From Cyanobacteriota bacterium (lineage in GTDB: Bacteria > Cyanobacteriota > Cyanobacteriia > Leptolyngbyales > Leptolyngbyaceae): 8,872 bases of DNA. The DNA is taken from NCBI GenBank assembly GCA_027482985.1, contig JAIXVO010000409.1, forward strand, positions 1 to 8,872, in the 5' to 3' direction. Of this stretch, positions 1 to 6,162 are shown one piece after another. Numbering within the stretch: the stretch's first letter is position 1; every line of letters starts with the position of its first letter. Below the pieces are notes generated by a model. That model was not told the origin of the DNA, ran no database searches, and saw only the letters and a list, made by a program, of their open reading frames with translations. Both the position numbers and the translations under genes were made by a program.

Positions 1-1
1 G

Positions 2-1183
2 GCGGAAGTGGCCCTGCGGGACAGTGAAGCGCAAACCAAACAGCAACTCGCCGAAATTGAAGCGATTTATGCCTCTGCCCCCATTGGCTTGTGTGTCTTG
101 GATCTAGATCTGCGCTTTGTCCGAATCAACGAGTTTCTCGCCCAAATTAATGGGGTGAGTACCGCTGCCCATCTGGGACGCACGGTGCAAGAAGTTCTAC
201 CGTCATTGGGCGAAATCCAGGCGAGCTTTTTTCGGCAGGTGTTAGCCACAGGTGTGCCCATATTGAACCAGGAAGTACATGGTACGATCCCGTCTCGTCC
301 GGATGAGGAACGGGATTGGCTAGTCAATTATTTCCCGTTACGAGGGCATAATCACGAGATTTTAGGTATTAATGTCACGGTGCAAGAAATTACTGAACAA
401 AAACGATCCGCCCAATCGTTGCAGGAGCGCGCCACAGAACTGGCGCGGCTCAATGGCATCCTGGCGCAAACCACGGCCTTATTGCAAGAGCGTAACCAGG
501 AGTTAGACCAATTCGCCTATGTCGTCTCTCATGATCTGAAAGCCCCCCTCCGGGCGATCGCCAACCTCTCGATCTGGCTGGAAGAAGACTTGGGCGAACT
601 GATTCCGCCAGATAACCAGCAACAATTACACCTACTGCGATCGCGGGTAAATCGGATGGAGGGATTGATCAATGGCTTGCTGGAATTCTCTCGCGTCGGG
701 CGCGTCAACTCGGAAGTCGAAACCTTTGCGATCGAGGCTCTGCTTAGCGAGATTATCGATTCGCTGGCTCCCCCTGCCACTTTCCAACTCTGCCTCGATG
801 TGCAACTCCCGCCTCTCACTGGTCGCCGCTTACTATTGGGGCAAGTATTTGCGAATTTAATCAGCAATGCCATCAAACACCACGATCGCCCCACGGGTAA
901 AATCACGATTTCAGCGCAGGAGGAGGGCAATGTAATTACCTTTGCTGTGAGCGATGATGGGCCTGGGATTGACCCGAAATACCATCAAAAAATCTTCACC
1001 ATTTTCCAAACGCTCAAAGCCCGCGATGAGCAGGAAAATACAGGCGTAGGATTATCGATCGTCAAAAAGATTGTGGAAGCCGAAGGGGGCTACATTCAGG
1101 TGGAGTCGGAACTCGGACAGGGTACTACGTTTCGTTTCACTTGGCGCAAACTGCCCCAGGCAAGCGCGATCGCCCCCGATTAA
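2..1183 (+). CDS. PAS-domain sensor histidine kinase, 5' partial
   Basis: C-terminal part of a two-component sensor kinase that would autophosphorylate on a histidine and pass the phosphate to a response regulator not present here. Residues are numbered from the GTG at position 8. A PAS domain spans about 16-131, followed by a helical linker to about 168. The DHp/HisKA domain has an SHDLKAPLR H-box with phospho-acceptor H175. The HATPase domain has an N-box NLISNAIKHH (283-292), G1 box DDGPGID (317-322 region), an F-box near 330-336, and G2 box GVGLSIVKKI (from 346). The frame stays open upstream of the GTG (Ala-Glu) to the window edge. The first residues read like a mid-protein helix before a PAS domain, so the gene very likely begins outside the window and further sensor domains may be missing. 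The H-box region resembles cyanobacterial phytochrome-type kinases (from memory). No transmembrane segment is visible in this part. The signal and target are unknown. Confidence 0.93.
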   Translation, partial: AEVALRDSEAQTKQQLAEIEAIYASAPIGLCVLDLDLRFVRINEFLAQINGVSTAAHLGRTVQEVLPSLGEIQASFFRQVLATGVPILNQEVHGTIPSRPDEERDWLVNYFPLRGHNHEILGINVTVQEITEQKRSAQSLQERATELARLNGILAQTTALLQERNQELDQFAYVVSHDLKAPLRAIANLSIWLEEDLGELIPPDNQQQLHLLRSRVNRMEGLINGLLEFSRVGRVNSEVETFAIEALLSEIIDSLAPPATFQLCLDVQLPPLTGRRLLLGQVFANLISNAIKHHDRPTGKITISAQEEGNVITFAVSDDGPGIDPKYHQKIFTIFQTLKARDEQENTGVGLSIVKKIVEAEGGYIQVESELGQGTTFRFTWRKLPQASAIAPD

Positions 1184-1222
1184 GCGCTCATATCCAACAG
1201 CAGAATCATCAGAGCCAACAGT

Positions 1223-1243
1223 AGGGCGAATGCCATTCGCCCT
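1223..1243. repeat. Perfect 10-bp palindrome between convergent genes
   Basis: AGGGCGAATG, one base, then its exact reverse complement CATTCGCCCT. It lies 40 nt past the kinase stop and 80 nt past the pilT stop on the other strand. Neither side carries a T-run, so it is not a canonical intrinsic terminator, although an RNA hairpin could still protect or end both transcripts. The motif resembles the GGGCGAAT/ATTCGCCC palindromes dispersed in many cyanobacterial genomes (from memory, not searched). Confidence 0.7.
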
Positions 1244-1260
1244 TAAGCAGCCCGTAGGTG
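1239..1260 (+). repeat. Dispersed-repeat-like segment, copy 1 (intergenic)
   Basis: Contains GCCCTTAAGC, 3 nt, then CCGTAGGTG. The same 10-mer and 9-mer recur in the same order and orientation at 4322-4347 with a 7-nt spacer. It overlaps the right arm of the palindrome at 1223-1243, so the palindrome and this segment may be one element. Repeat status rests on two copies in this window. Confidence 0.45.
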
Positions 1261-1323
1261 ATGCCAACAGGGATGACATTGAGGCGGACGATTTACTCGC
1301 CCCACAGCGCTTCCACCTTGAGC

Positions 1324-2523
1324 CTAAGTGTTATGCATGAATTCGCGGTTCGAGGAGCGGGAGGGATCGTATCCTTCGTTGCGCACCCGTCGCCGCAGAT
1401 CGCCGGGGTCAGGAGAGGCTTTCACCGCCTCATCAGGGCTAATTTTGCCTAACAACACCAGATCACACAAAACCTGGTTCATGACCTGCATGCCTTCGTT
1501 AGCGCCCGTTTCCATCAACTGGAAAGCATCCGAATCATTACCTTTCAGCAGGTAATCAGCCATGGCAGGTGTGTTGATCAGAATTTCGTGAGCGGCAGTC
1601 CGGCGACCATCCGTCGTGGGAATCAGCAATTGCGCGATCACGCCAATTAGGGATTCGGTAATCTGGACGCGCATGGCGGGTTGCTCATCGGGGTTGTAAA
1701 TATTCAACAACCGATTCAGGGCGTTGATCGCGTTACGGGTGTGCAAAGTGCCTAATACCAGGTGTCCCGTTTGGGCGGCTTTTAGTGCAGTATCGACCGT
1801 GACGCGATCGCGCATTTCCCCAATCAGGATGATGTCCGGGTCTTCCCGTAACACCGATCGCAACGCATTCTGGAATTCCAACGTGTGCAGCCCTACTTCC
1901 CGCTGGCTGACCAAACACTTTTGCGACGTATGCACATATTCAATCGGGTCTTCGATCGTCACAATATGGCGACTGCTGACCTCATTCATGTGCCGAATTA
2001 TCGCCGCCAGAGTGGTCGATTTCCCAGAACCCGTTGGCCCCGTGACCAAAATCAACCCCTGCGAATAGGTCGATAAATATTTCAACACCTGGGGTAATCC
2101 CAAGCTATCGATCGAGGGGACTTCCAGCGAGATCAGTCGGAGCACGATCGCGCCACCCGTGAGGGACTCAAAACAATTCACCCGACACCGGACTAGCCCT
2201 GGATAAAAGATCGCCGTATCCAGTTCTTTATTTTCCCCGAACAATTCGCGCTGTTTATCCGTCAAAATTTCCGCCAAATACTGTTCAAACACTTGCGGGG
2301 TCACCTTGCCCTGCTCTCGCATGATGACCATTTGCCCCTGCACCCGGAAGCGCGGCGGCTCACCCACTCGGATGTGAATATCGGAAGCTTGACGCGCAAA
2401 GGCTTCTCGCACCATCTGCTCAATCGTATTTTTGGGCTTGATAGTGGCAGGCGTAGGCGCGGGTGGGGGTGGTGGAACCGGGGAACCCCCTTCATTGTGA
2501 CGCGGTGTCATGGAACTAGTCAT
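1324..2523 (-). CDS. pilT: PilT-family type IV pilus retraction ATPase
   Basis: Cytoplasmic hexameric secretion ATPase expected to drive pilus retraction and twitching motility. The 399-residue product has a disordered proline-rich N-terminus (PVPPPPPAPTPA, 15-26), then a PAS-like N-domain and the RecA-like core. The core shows Walker A GPTGSGKST (162-170), Asp box IEDPIEYVH (190-198), Walker B IILIGEMRD (231-239) and His box GHLVLGTLHT (253-262). The start is supported by AGGGAG 6 nt upstream. Usual PilT proteins are roughly 340-370 residues, so the extra length lies at the N-terminus and in a tail after about 370. The region equivalent to the AIRNLIRE segment of classical PilT reads AMADYLLKGND here. 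No pilB or pilC is adjacent, unlike the usual cyanobacterial pilB-pilT1-pilC cluster. Both points favour a PilT2-like paralogue over PilT1. In Synechocystis, PilT2 affects the direction of phototaxis (established, from memory). Confidence 0.93.
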   Translation of the reverse strand: MTSSMTPRHNEGGSPVPPPPPAPTPATIKPKNTIEQMVREAFARQASDIHIRVGEPPRFRVQGQMVIMREQGKVTPQVFEQYLAEILTDKQRELFGENKELDTAIFYPGLVRCRVNCFESLTGGAIVLRLISLEVPSIDSLGLPQVLKYLSTYSQGLILVTGPTGSGKSTTLAAIIRHMNEVSSRHIVTIEDPIEYVHTSQKCLVSQREVGLHTLEFQNALRSVLREDPDIILIGEMRDRVTVDTALKAAQTGHLVLGTLHTRNAINALNRLLNIYNPDEQPAMRVQITESLIGVIAQLLIPTTDGRRTAAHEILINTPAMADYLLKGNDSDAFQLMETGANEGMQVMNQVLCDLVLLGKISPDEAVKASPDPGDLRRRVRNEGYDPSRSSNREFMHNT

Positions 2524-2773
2524 TCAAGTCTCCCTAGTAGATCACTCGGCGAGGGAAAATCAGCAAGCCGGCAAGGTTAGGCAATTGAGCTAGACCGTAG
2601 TTAAACTAGCCTGAAGGATACAAAAGATGCGCCTGTGCAAACAGGTTAACGTAATCACTCAGTATAACTGCTGGGATTTCGATTTCGAATACTCCTCATT
2701 GTATCGACAATCGCCTCAGCAGGTTGGCTTTTTCGATTCTTCTCCCCCCTTTCCTGTTGCTACTGGTGTGAAC
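2524..2773. other. Divergent upstream region of pilT and the DUF58 gene
   Basis: This stretch separates the divergent starts of pilT (-) and the DUF58 gene (+, taken at 2774), so both promoters should lie here. I see a TATAAC -10-like hexamer at 2663-2668 on the plus strand without a good -35, and a small inverted repeat TAGTT-A-AACTA at 2598-2608. Neither is strong. The plus frame is open from an ATG at 2627, but the 49 residues encoded before 2774 do not look like part of the DUF58 protein. Confidence 0.4.
2530..2535 (-). promoter_or_regulatory. Ribosome binding site of pilT
   Basis: AGGGAG on the minus strand, 6 nt before the ATG at 2523. It decides for this start over the second in-frame ATG at 2511 (residue 5), which would sit 18 nt away. 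Confidence 0.7.
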
Positions 2774-3952
2774 ATGCGACTCCATCGTCGATTGACCAAC
2801 TGGTTAGAGACTCACTGGGTGACACCTTCCTTTAGTGGATGGTTATTAGGGAGTCTCGCCATCTTTTTCTTTATTGCCGCTACAAATACACTGGCAGGTT
2901 GGCTGTATGTCATTAGCGGTATTGGCATGGCGCTGTTGGCGATCGCGGCCATTCTCCCCACTCGCACCCTGCGCCAACTCCACCTCTGGCGGGCACCTAT
3001 TCATCCCGTTAGTGCCGGCGACCAATTGACGGTAGAACTGGTGATTGAAAATCGCAGCAAATCTCCCAAAACTTTGCTCCAAGTGCAAGATGACCTGCCG
3101 CCGGAATTAGGCACCCCCTGCCAAAAATCGATTGAACTGATTCCGTCCGCCCAATCACACCACTGGATTTATTGTTACCCCACCCACAAACGGGGCGTTT
3201 ATCACTGGCACACGGCTCAACTGCGCACGGCTAATCCGCTGGGGTTATTTTGGTGTCGGCGATCGCGGGTGGCGAAAGGCAAAGCGATCGTCTATCCCAC
3301 GGTGCTGCCCCTGACTCACTGCCCCTTGATTGATGAAATGGGTCAGGATGCGAGTTTGTTATTCAACAGCGATCGCCGCGCCCAGGCTGCCACCGAAGGC
3401 TTGACCCGCTCCTTGCGGCCTTACCGGTGGGGCGATCCAACGCGATTAGTGCACTGGCGTTCCAGCGCTCGCTATGGCGAATTACGAGTCCGCGAACTGG
3501 AAATTTTTACCGGCGGACAGGAACTCCTGATTTGCCTGGATAGTGCGTTCCGCTGGCAAACCACCGCTGATGTGAGTGCCGACTCGTTCGAACAGGCGGT
3601 GATTGCCGCCGCTTCCCTCTACTTCTATGCCGGTCAGCGCAATCTCAATGTCAAAGTGTGGACTGCCGCCACTGGGCTCATTCAAGGCAATCAAGTGGTG
3701 CTGGAAGCCTTAGCTGCCACCCAGTCGGGAGAACCCCCTGAAGCTTCGAATTTGCCGCTGGTGCCCTTGATCTGGCTGACCCAAAACCCGGTTAGTATCA
3801 GCACGTTGCCCCCCGGTAGTCGCTGGCTTCTCTGGCAGGATCAGACCTTACCTTCAGTCGAAACAACCCGCCAACCCCAACGACATCCTGGCATCGTGAT
3901 CCAACCCGAGCGATCGCTCCAGCAAGACTTGCAAAGCCACCCAGATCACTAA
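2774..3952 (+). CDS. DUF58 domain membrane protein
   Basis: Membrane-anchored DUF58 protein; the exact biochemical role is unknown. From the ATG at 2774 the product is 392 residues. Two hydrophobic segments (about 22-40 and 41-61) form an N-terminal hairpin in the membrane. A beta-rich region follows (about 70-170), then the conserved DUF58 core LRPYRWGDPTRLVHW (214-228) and RVRELEIFTGG (from 238), followed by a vWA-like ILICLD-type strand. The frame is open from 2627, which would add 49 residues. I prefer 2774 because MRLHRRLTNWLE followed at once by the membrane segment is how cyanobacterial relatives begin (from memory). No clear Shine-Dalgarno is visible, and GTG at 2768 is also possible. 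DUF58 genes often sit beside a MoxR-type AAA ATPase and transglutaminase genes; neither is in this window. The stop lies 3 nt from the stop of the convergent gene at 3956. Confidence 0.88.
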   Translation: MRLHRRLTNWLETHWVTPSFSGWLLGSLAIFFFIAATNTLAGWLYVISGIGMALLAIAAILPTRTLRQLHLWRAPIHPVSAGDQLTVELVIENRSKSPKTLLQVQDDLPPELGTPCQKSIELIPSAQSHHWIYCYPTHKRGVYHWHTAQLRTANPLGLFWCRRSRVAKGKAIVYPTVLPLTHCPLIDEMGQDASLLFNSDRRAQAATEGLTRSLRPYRWGDPTRLVHWRSSARYGELRVRELEIFTGGQELLICLDSAFRWQTTADVSADSFEQAVIAAASLYFYAGQRNLNVKVWTAATGLIQGNQVVLEALAATQSGEPPEASNLPLVPLIWLTQNPVSISTLPPGSRWLLWQDQTLPSVETTRQPQRHPGIVIQPERSLQQDLQSHPDH

Positions 3953-3955
3953 GTA

Positions 3956-4684
3956 TTAGCGGCGGGGCGCAACTGGATTCTGGGAGATTTTTTGCTCCTG
4001 GGCGATCGCCTGTTGTACCAGCGCCGTCAACTTTTCTCGCCAGTAGCGAATATCGGGATACCCCGCCACCTGCTCCATCACATCCCGCCAGCGTTGATCT
4101 CGCAGGGCTTTCTGGGCGATGTAATATTTGGCTTCAGCGGTGTGCCAATCCTGTTGCCATTGCTGCACCAACAGTTGCGCCGATGAATAGGTCGGACTTT
4201 GGGGGGAAATTGTTTGGGCGAGCGCGATCGCTCCCTCCAACCTGCCTGATTGGTATTGCTCCGTCGCGATCGCCAGTAGTTGGTGCCCCTGCTCTACTGG
4301 CGATAGAGAACTGGTCGGCGTGCCCTTAAGCGCAGTAGCCGTAGGTGCACAACTGGTAACGGTCAGTTCTTTGTAAACCCATCCCTGCAACGGACTATTA
4401 ATCCGAAGCCAGCCATTCTGTTCATCCACTACCGCCAGCGTCGTGCCATTCGGCAAACTGGCAATCTTGTTATCACTGGCGACGACAGGGCTGGAACGAA
4501 TGTTTAGTGGCGGCTGTGGATCGGCGATGAGCGTTTGACAATTGACTTGCCCCGCGCTGGAGGGATGGCGACGGAATAACCAGGCGCGTGGAATCACAGG
4601 ATGCTCCATGGCGTAGACCCAAATTGTGAGCGCAATCGGGAGTGAAAAGCTGGCTAAAATCCAAAACGTTGCCCGCCACCACAT
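3956..4684 (-). CDS. Membrane-anchored SH3b domain protein with helical C-terminus
   Basis: A 242-residue protein of unknown specific function. An N-terminal hydrophobic segment (about 5-27) is a likely signal anchor that would place the rest outside the cytoplasmic membrane. A bacterial SH3 domain follows at about 48-113, with the hallmarks LNIRSSP (60-66) and GWLRINSPLQGWVY (91-104). Such domains usually bind peptidoglycan or other cell-wall ligands. A Thr/Ser/Pro-rich linker (about 112-130) leads to a helical C-terminal half (131-230) that looks like degenerate TPR-type helices (YQSGRLEGAIALAQ at 144-157). The ATG at 4684 is the only sensible start because it precedes the anchor; a G-rich GGTGGGGGA lies a little far upstream. 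The linker is encoded by a segment shared with an intergenic region (see 4322-4347). It converges on the DUF58 gene with 3 nt between stops, so any terminator must lie inside the opposing gene. Confidence 0.82.
   Translation of the reverse strand: MWWRATFWILASFSLPIALTIWVYAMEHPVIPRAWLFRRHPSSAGQVNCQTLIADPQPPLNIRSSPVVASDNKIASLPNGTTLAVVDEQNGWLRINSPLQGWVYKELTVTSCAPTATALKGTPTSSLSPVEQGHQLLAIATEQYQSGRLEGAIALAQTISPQSPTYSSAQLLVQQWQQDWHTAEAKYYIAQKALRDQRWRDVMEQVAGYPDIRYWREKLTALVQQAIAQEQKISQNPVAPRR
4322..4347 (+). repeat. Dispersed-repeat-like segment, copy 2 (inside a gene)
   Basis: GCCCTTAAGC, 7 nt, then CCGTAGGTG, matching the two blocks at 1239-1260. It encodes residues 113-121 of the minus-strand SH3b protein (APTATALKG), which is its low-complexity linker. 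The spacers differ by 4 nt, so the two copies are not identical. Confidence 0.4.
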
Positions 4685-4868
4685 TTGCTCTATCCCCCAC
4701 CTGTTCGAAGCACCCTAGTCGGATCCCCCATCACCTGGAGAAATCCTTGCTCATCTAAACTGACTTACGCTCAGGAATTCCCACAACTGAAAAATTACGG
4801 AGAGATCAGACCCAGTGGCGCTAAGTGGCGGCAAAATCTGGGAAATATAGCGGTTGTGACCCAATTCA

Positions 4869-4882
4869 AGCCCTTAAGGGCT
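4869..4882. repeat. 14-bp perfect palindrome over a stop codon
   Basis: AGCCCTTAAGGGCT reads the same on both strands and contains the TAA stop (4874-4876) of the minus-strand small gene. It could form a 5-bp stem with a TTAA loop at the end of that mRNA. No T-run follows, so it is a weak terminator candidate. It shares the 9-mer GCCCTTAAG with the two repeat-like segments at 1239 and 4322. Confidence 0.5.
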
Positions 4883-5062
4883 GGGTACCAGTTGCACCCG
4901 CCCCTCATCCATTTCCGCCATCAACAACTCTAGAGCTTCAAAATCGGCATCAGAAATGTGACCCAGGCGAGTTAATTCGTAATTAATTTCGTTTTCAATC
5001 GAGGGTGTTAATTTTTTGATATGTAAGGCTTCTTCAACCAGACGACGAATAATGCTGTTCAT
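4874..5062 (-). CDS. Small hypothetical protein, 62 residues
   Basis: Short, acidic, mostly helical protein (begins MNSIIRRLVEEALH, ends EGRVQLVPSP) of unknown function. It has no membrane segment, no cysteine and no recognised catalytic motif. The frame can be extended to an ATG at 5155 (93 residues), but the extra 31 residues (MIQITLTSSSDHFLFL and on) look unlike coding sequence. A good promoter at 5082-5110 would also fall inside that longer gene. With the start at 5062, the predicted transcript begins about 13 nt upstream. No Shine-Dalgarno is visible, which fits such a short leader. Similar short helical ORFs occur in cyanobacteria (from memory), but I cannot name a family. It lies 189 nt upstream of the SH3b gene on the same strand. 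Confidence 0.68.
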   Translation of the reverse strand: MNSIIRRLVEEALHIKKLTPSIENEINYELTRLGHISDADFEALELLMAEMDEGRVQLVPSP

Positions 5063-5081
5063 AGGGCCAAGGATAGAACTC

Positions 5082-5110
5082 CATATAGTAAATTGTCTTA
5101 TGAAGGTCAA
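5082..5110 (-). promoter_or_regulatory. Sigma-70 type promoter of the small gene
   Basis: On the minus strand, TTGACC (5105-5110) is followed by a 17-nt spacer and TATATG (5082-5087). The -35 matches five of six consensus bases and the -10 four of six. The expected transcription start is near 5075, about 13 nt before the ATG at 5062. Confidence 0.5.
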
Positions 5111-5140
5111 AAACAAAAAGTGATCCGAACTTGATGTCAG

Positions 5141-5156
5141 TGTGATTTGAATCACC
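5141..5156. promoter_or_regulatory. CRP-like binding site candidate
   Basis: TGTGA-N6-TCACC matches the TGTGA-N6-TCACA consensus of CRP family regulators (SYCRP1 in cyanobacteria) at nine of ten positions. GTGATT and AATCAC form the inner inverted repeat. Its centre is about 73.5 bp upstream of the inferred start of the small gene's transcript, a range used by class I CRP activators. Binding is inferred only. Confidence 0.4.
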
Positions 5157-5265
5157 CTCAGATCAGGCTTATATTACTGGCTCAGCGAAAAAATGTTCGT
5201 TAACATCAAAAAACTTTGCACTGGTTCTGAGTCTGTCTTAATCACACCGAATATCAGAGCTTTTC

Positions 5266-5289
5266 TCAATCTGTCTACAGGTAGATTGA
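5266..5289. other. Hairpin next to the terminator
   Basis: TCAATCT and AGATTGA pair as a 7-bp stem around a 10-nt loop. It starts 2 nt past the end of the terminator structure in the minus direction. It could be a backup terminator or chance; no T-run follows it on the minus strand. Confidence 0.35.
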
Positions 5290-5290
5290 C

Positions 5291-5322
5291 AAAAGCCCTG
5301 AAACGCTAGGGTTCAGGGCTTT
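5291..5322 (-). terminator. Rho-independent terminator of the TPR gene
   Basis: AAAGCCCTGAA (5292-5302) and TTCAGGGCTTT (5312-5322) form a perfect 11-bp stem around a 9-nt loop. On the minus strand the stem ends in GGGCTTTT and then GTC, giving a short U-run. It lies 93 nt downstream of the TPR gene stop and before the next minus-strand gene. In the plus direction only three T residues follow, so it probably acts mainly leftward. Confidence 0.7.
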
Positions 5323-5415
5323 GGGTTCGGCTCATTCAGAGCGCCAAATTAACGTCTTGTGATGAGTTTGATAATCTCCCTCAATCTAGTTTAATGAGCA
5401 ATTGCGGTCAGTGAA

Positions 5416-5892
5416 TTAACTGAGTTTGAGCGTACATTCTAAAATCAATCGTTGATTTTCTAAAGAAAAAGGTTGGACTTTGAGCGCCGTATGGAAGGTT
5501 TGAATGGCGGCGGCATAATTGCCCAAGGCAATATAACAGAGTCCCAAGCCATGCAGTGCGCCAAAGTGAATGGGATTGAGGCGAATGACTTCTTCACAAT
5601 CTGCGATCGCTTCCCAATATTTTCCTTGCACATAATGCAACACTGCCCGCCGATTCCAGGCTTCGGCAAAATCTGGTTGCTGACTGATCAATTGATTGAG
5701 TAGTTCTACTGCTCGCCCAAAATCACGCAACTCCAGCAACAGTTGTGCCCGCCGCAACGCCTCTAAACCCAATGACCCTTTTTGTTCAAACCACAGCCGC
5801 CAGAGGTCACGGGTGGCGCGATCGCGAATGGTTTCGTCGGTAGCTCTCAGGTCTTCCAGCAGGGAAGAGACAGTTGATTCGTTCATAGCCAT
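5416..5892 (-). CDS. Short TPR-repeat protein
   Basis: A 158-residue soluble protein built mainly of tetratricopeptide repeats, which normally serve as protein-binding scaffolds; the partner is unknown. The N-terminus (about 10-40) is a helical segment rich in charged residues (TIRDRATRDLWRLWFEQKG). Three TPR-type helix pairs follow at about 41-74, 75-108 and 109-142. The second and third are good matches, with AWNRRAVLHYVQGKYWEAI (78-96) and ALHGLGLCYIALGNYAAAI (112-130). There is no signal peptide or membrane segment. The ATG at 5892 is chosen because GGTGAG lies 6 nt upstream; ATG at 5886 (residue 3) is the alternative. I recall very similar short proteins in many cyanobacteria, without a known function. 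It has its own downstream terminator and appears monocistronic. Confidence 0.88.
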   Translation of the reverse strand: MAMNESTVSSLLEDLRATDETIRDRATRDLWRLWFEQKGSLGLEALRRAQLLLELRDFGRAVELLNQLISQQPDFAEAWNRRAVLHYVQGKYWEAIADCEEVIRLNPIHFGALHGLGLCYIALGNYAAAIQTFHTALKVQPFSLENQRLILECTLKLS

Positions 5893-6162
5893 CGGACACT
5901 CACCAGAATTAGCTAGTAGGGATGAAAGTTGTGATGTATGTATTGTGCGGGGTCTGACCTGCGGAAACCACTGAATTCACAAACTCTTGCAAAATGTTCA
6001 GAATCCTCACCGATCTGGCGGTTTTAAGTTTACTGGAACTTTACAGTATCCACCGCAATCGTACCGGGGTGATCGCTGCTGGTGAGTGACGATAGGCGAT
6101 CGCAGTTGATCTCGGATGGGCGATCACACGTAATACTGTCAGTAGCCATTCCAACTGTTCTC
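5893..6162. other. Divergent intergenic region upstream of the TPR and carotenoid oxygenase genes
   Basis: This 270-nt gap should hold both divergent promoters. On the plus strand TAATAC (6131-6136) is a plausible -10 about 27 nt before the oxygenase ATG. The nearest TTGATC (6104-6109) is 21 nt away, which is too far for a standard -35. No convincing minus-strand promoter was found. One HIP1 octamer lies near 6097. Confidence 0.35.
5899..5904 (-). promoter_or_regulatory. Ribosome binding site of the TPR gene
   Basis: GGTGAG on the minus strand, 6 nt before the ATG at 5892. It favours that ATG over the one two codons later. Confidence 0.55.

Larger units (their letters stand above)
5063..5415. 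other. Gene-free stretch with regulatory elements
   Basis: This 353-nt AT-rich gap separates the small gene and the TPR gene, both on the minus strand. It holds, from left to right, the small gene's promoter, a CRP-like palindrome, and two adjacent hairpins, one of which is a terminator. About 5157-5265 and 5323-5415 show nothing I can name. No convincing reading frame or structured RNA of a known class was seen. Confidence 0.6.

Noticed and set aside
529..930. 133-codon open frame antisense to the histidine kinase gene
   Set aside because: It sits opposite the conserved H-box and HATPase region; its serine- and arginine-rich translation has no family features.
2627..2773. N-terminal extension of the DUF58 protein by 49 residues
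   Set aside because: The extra residues show no signal peptide or DUF58 features, and the product from 2774 starts with the expected short cytoplasmic stretch and membrane hairpin.
4751..4780. ACTTACGC-containing segment resembling a cyanobacterial repeat or transposon end
   Set aside because: Only one copy is in the window, without a matching inverted end or target duplication.
4685..4933. 82-codon plus-strand open frame
   Set aside because: It overlaps the small minus-strand gene, has no Shine-Dalgarno, and its translation is low in recognisable structure.
5216..5322. Possible plus-strand small RNA ending at the 11-bp hairpin
   Set aside because: TTGCAC at 5216-5221 has no acceptable -10 at 16-18 nt, and the hairpin's T-run is better on the minus strand.
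6082..6162. GTG start adding 27 residues to the carotenoid oxygenase
   Set aside because: The residues include HIP1-derived coding and no family motif, and a -10-like element at 6131-6136 lies inside this stretch.
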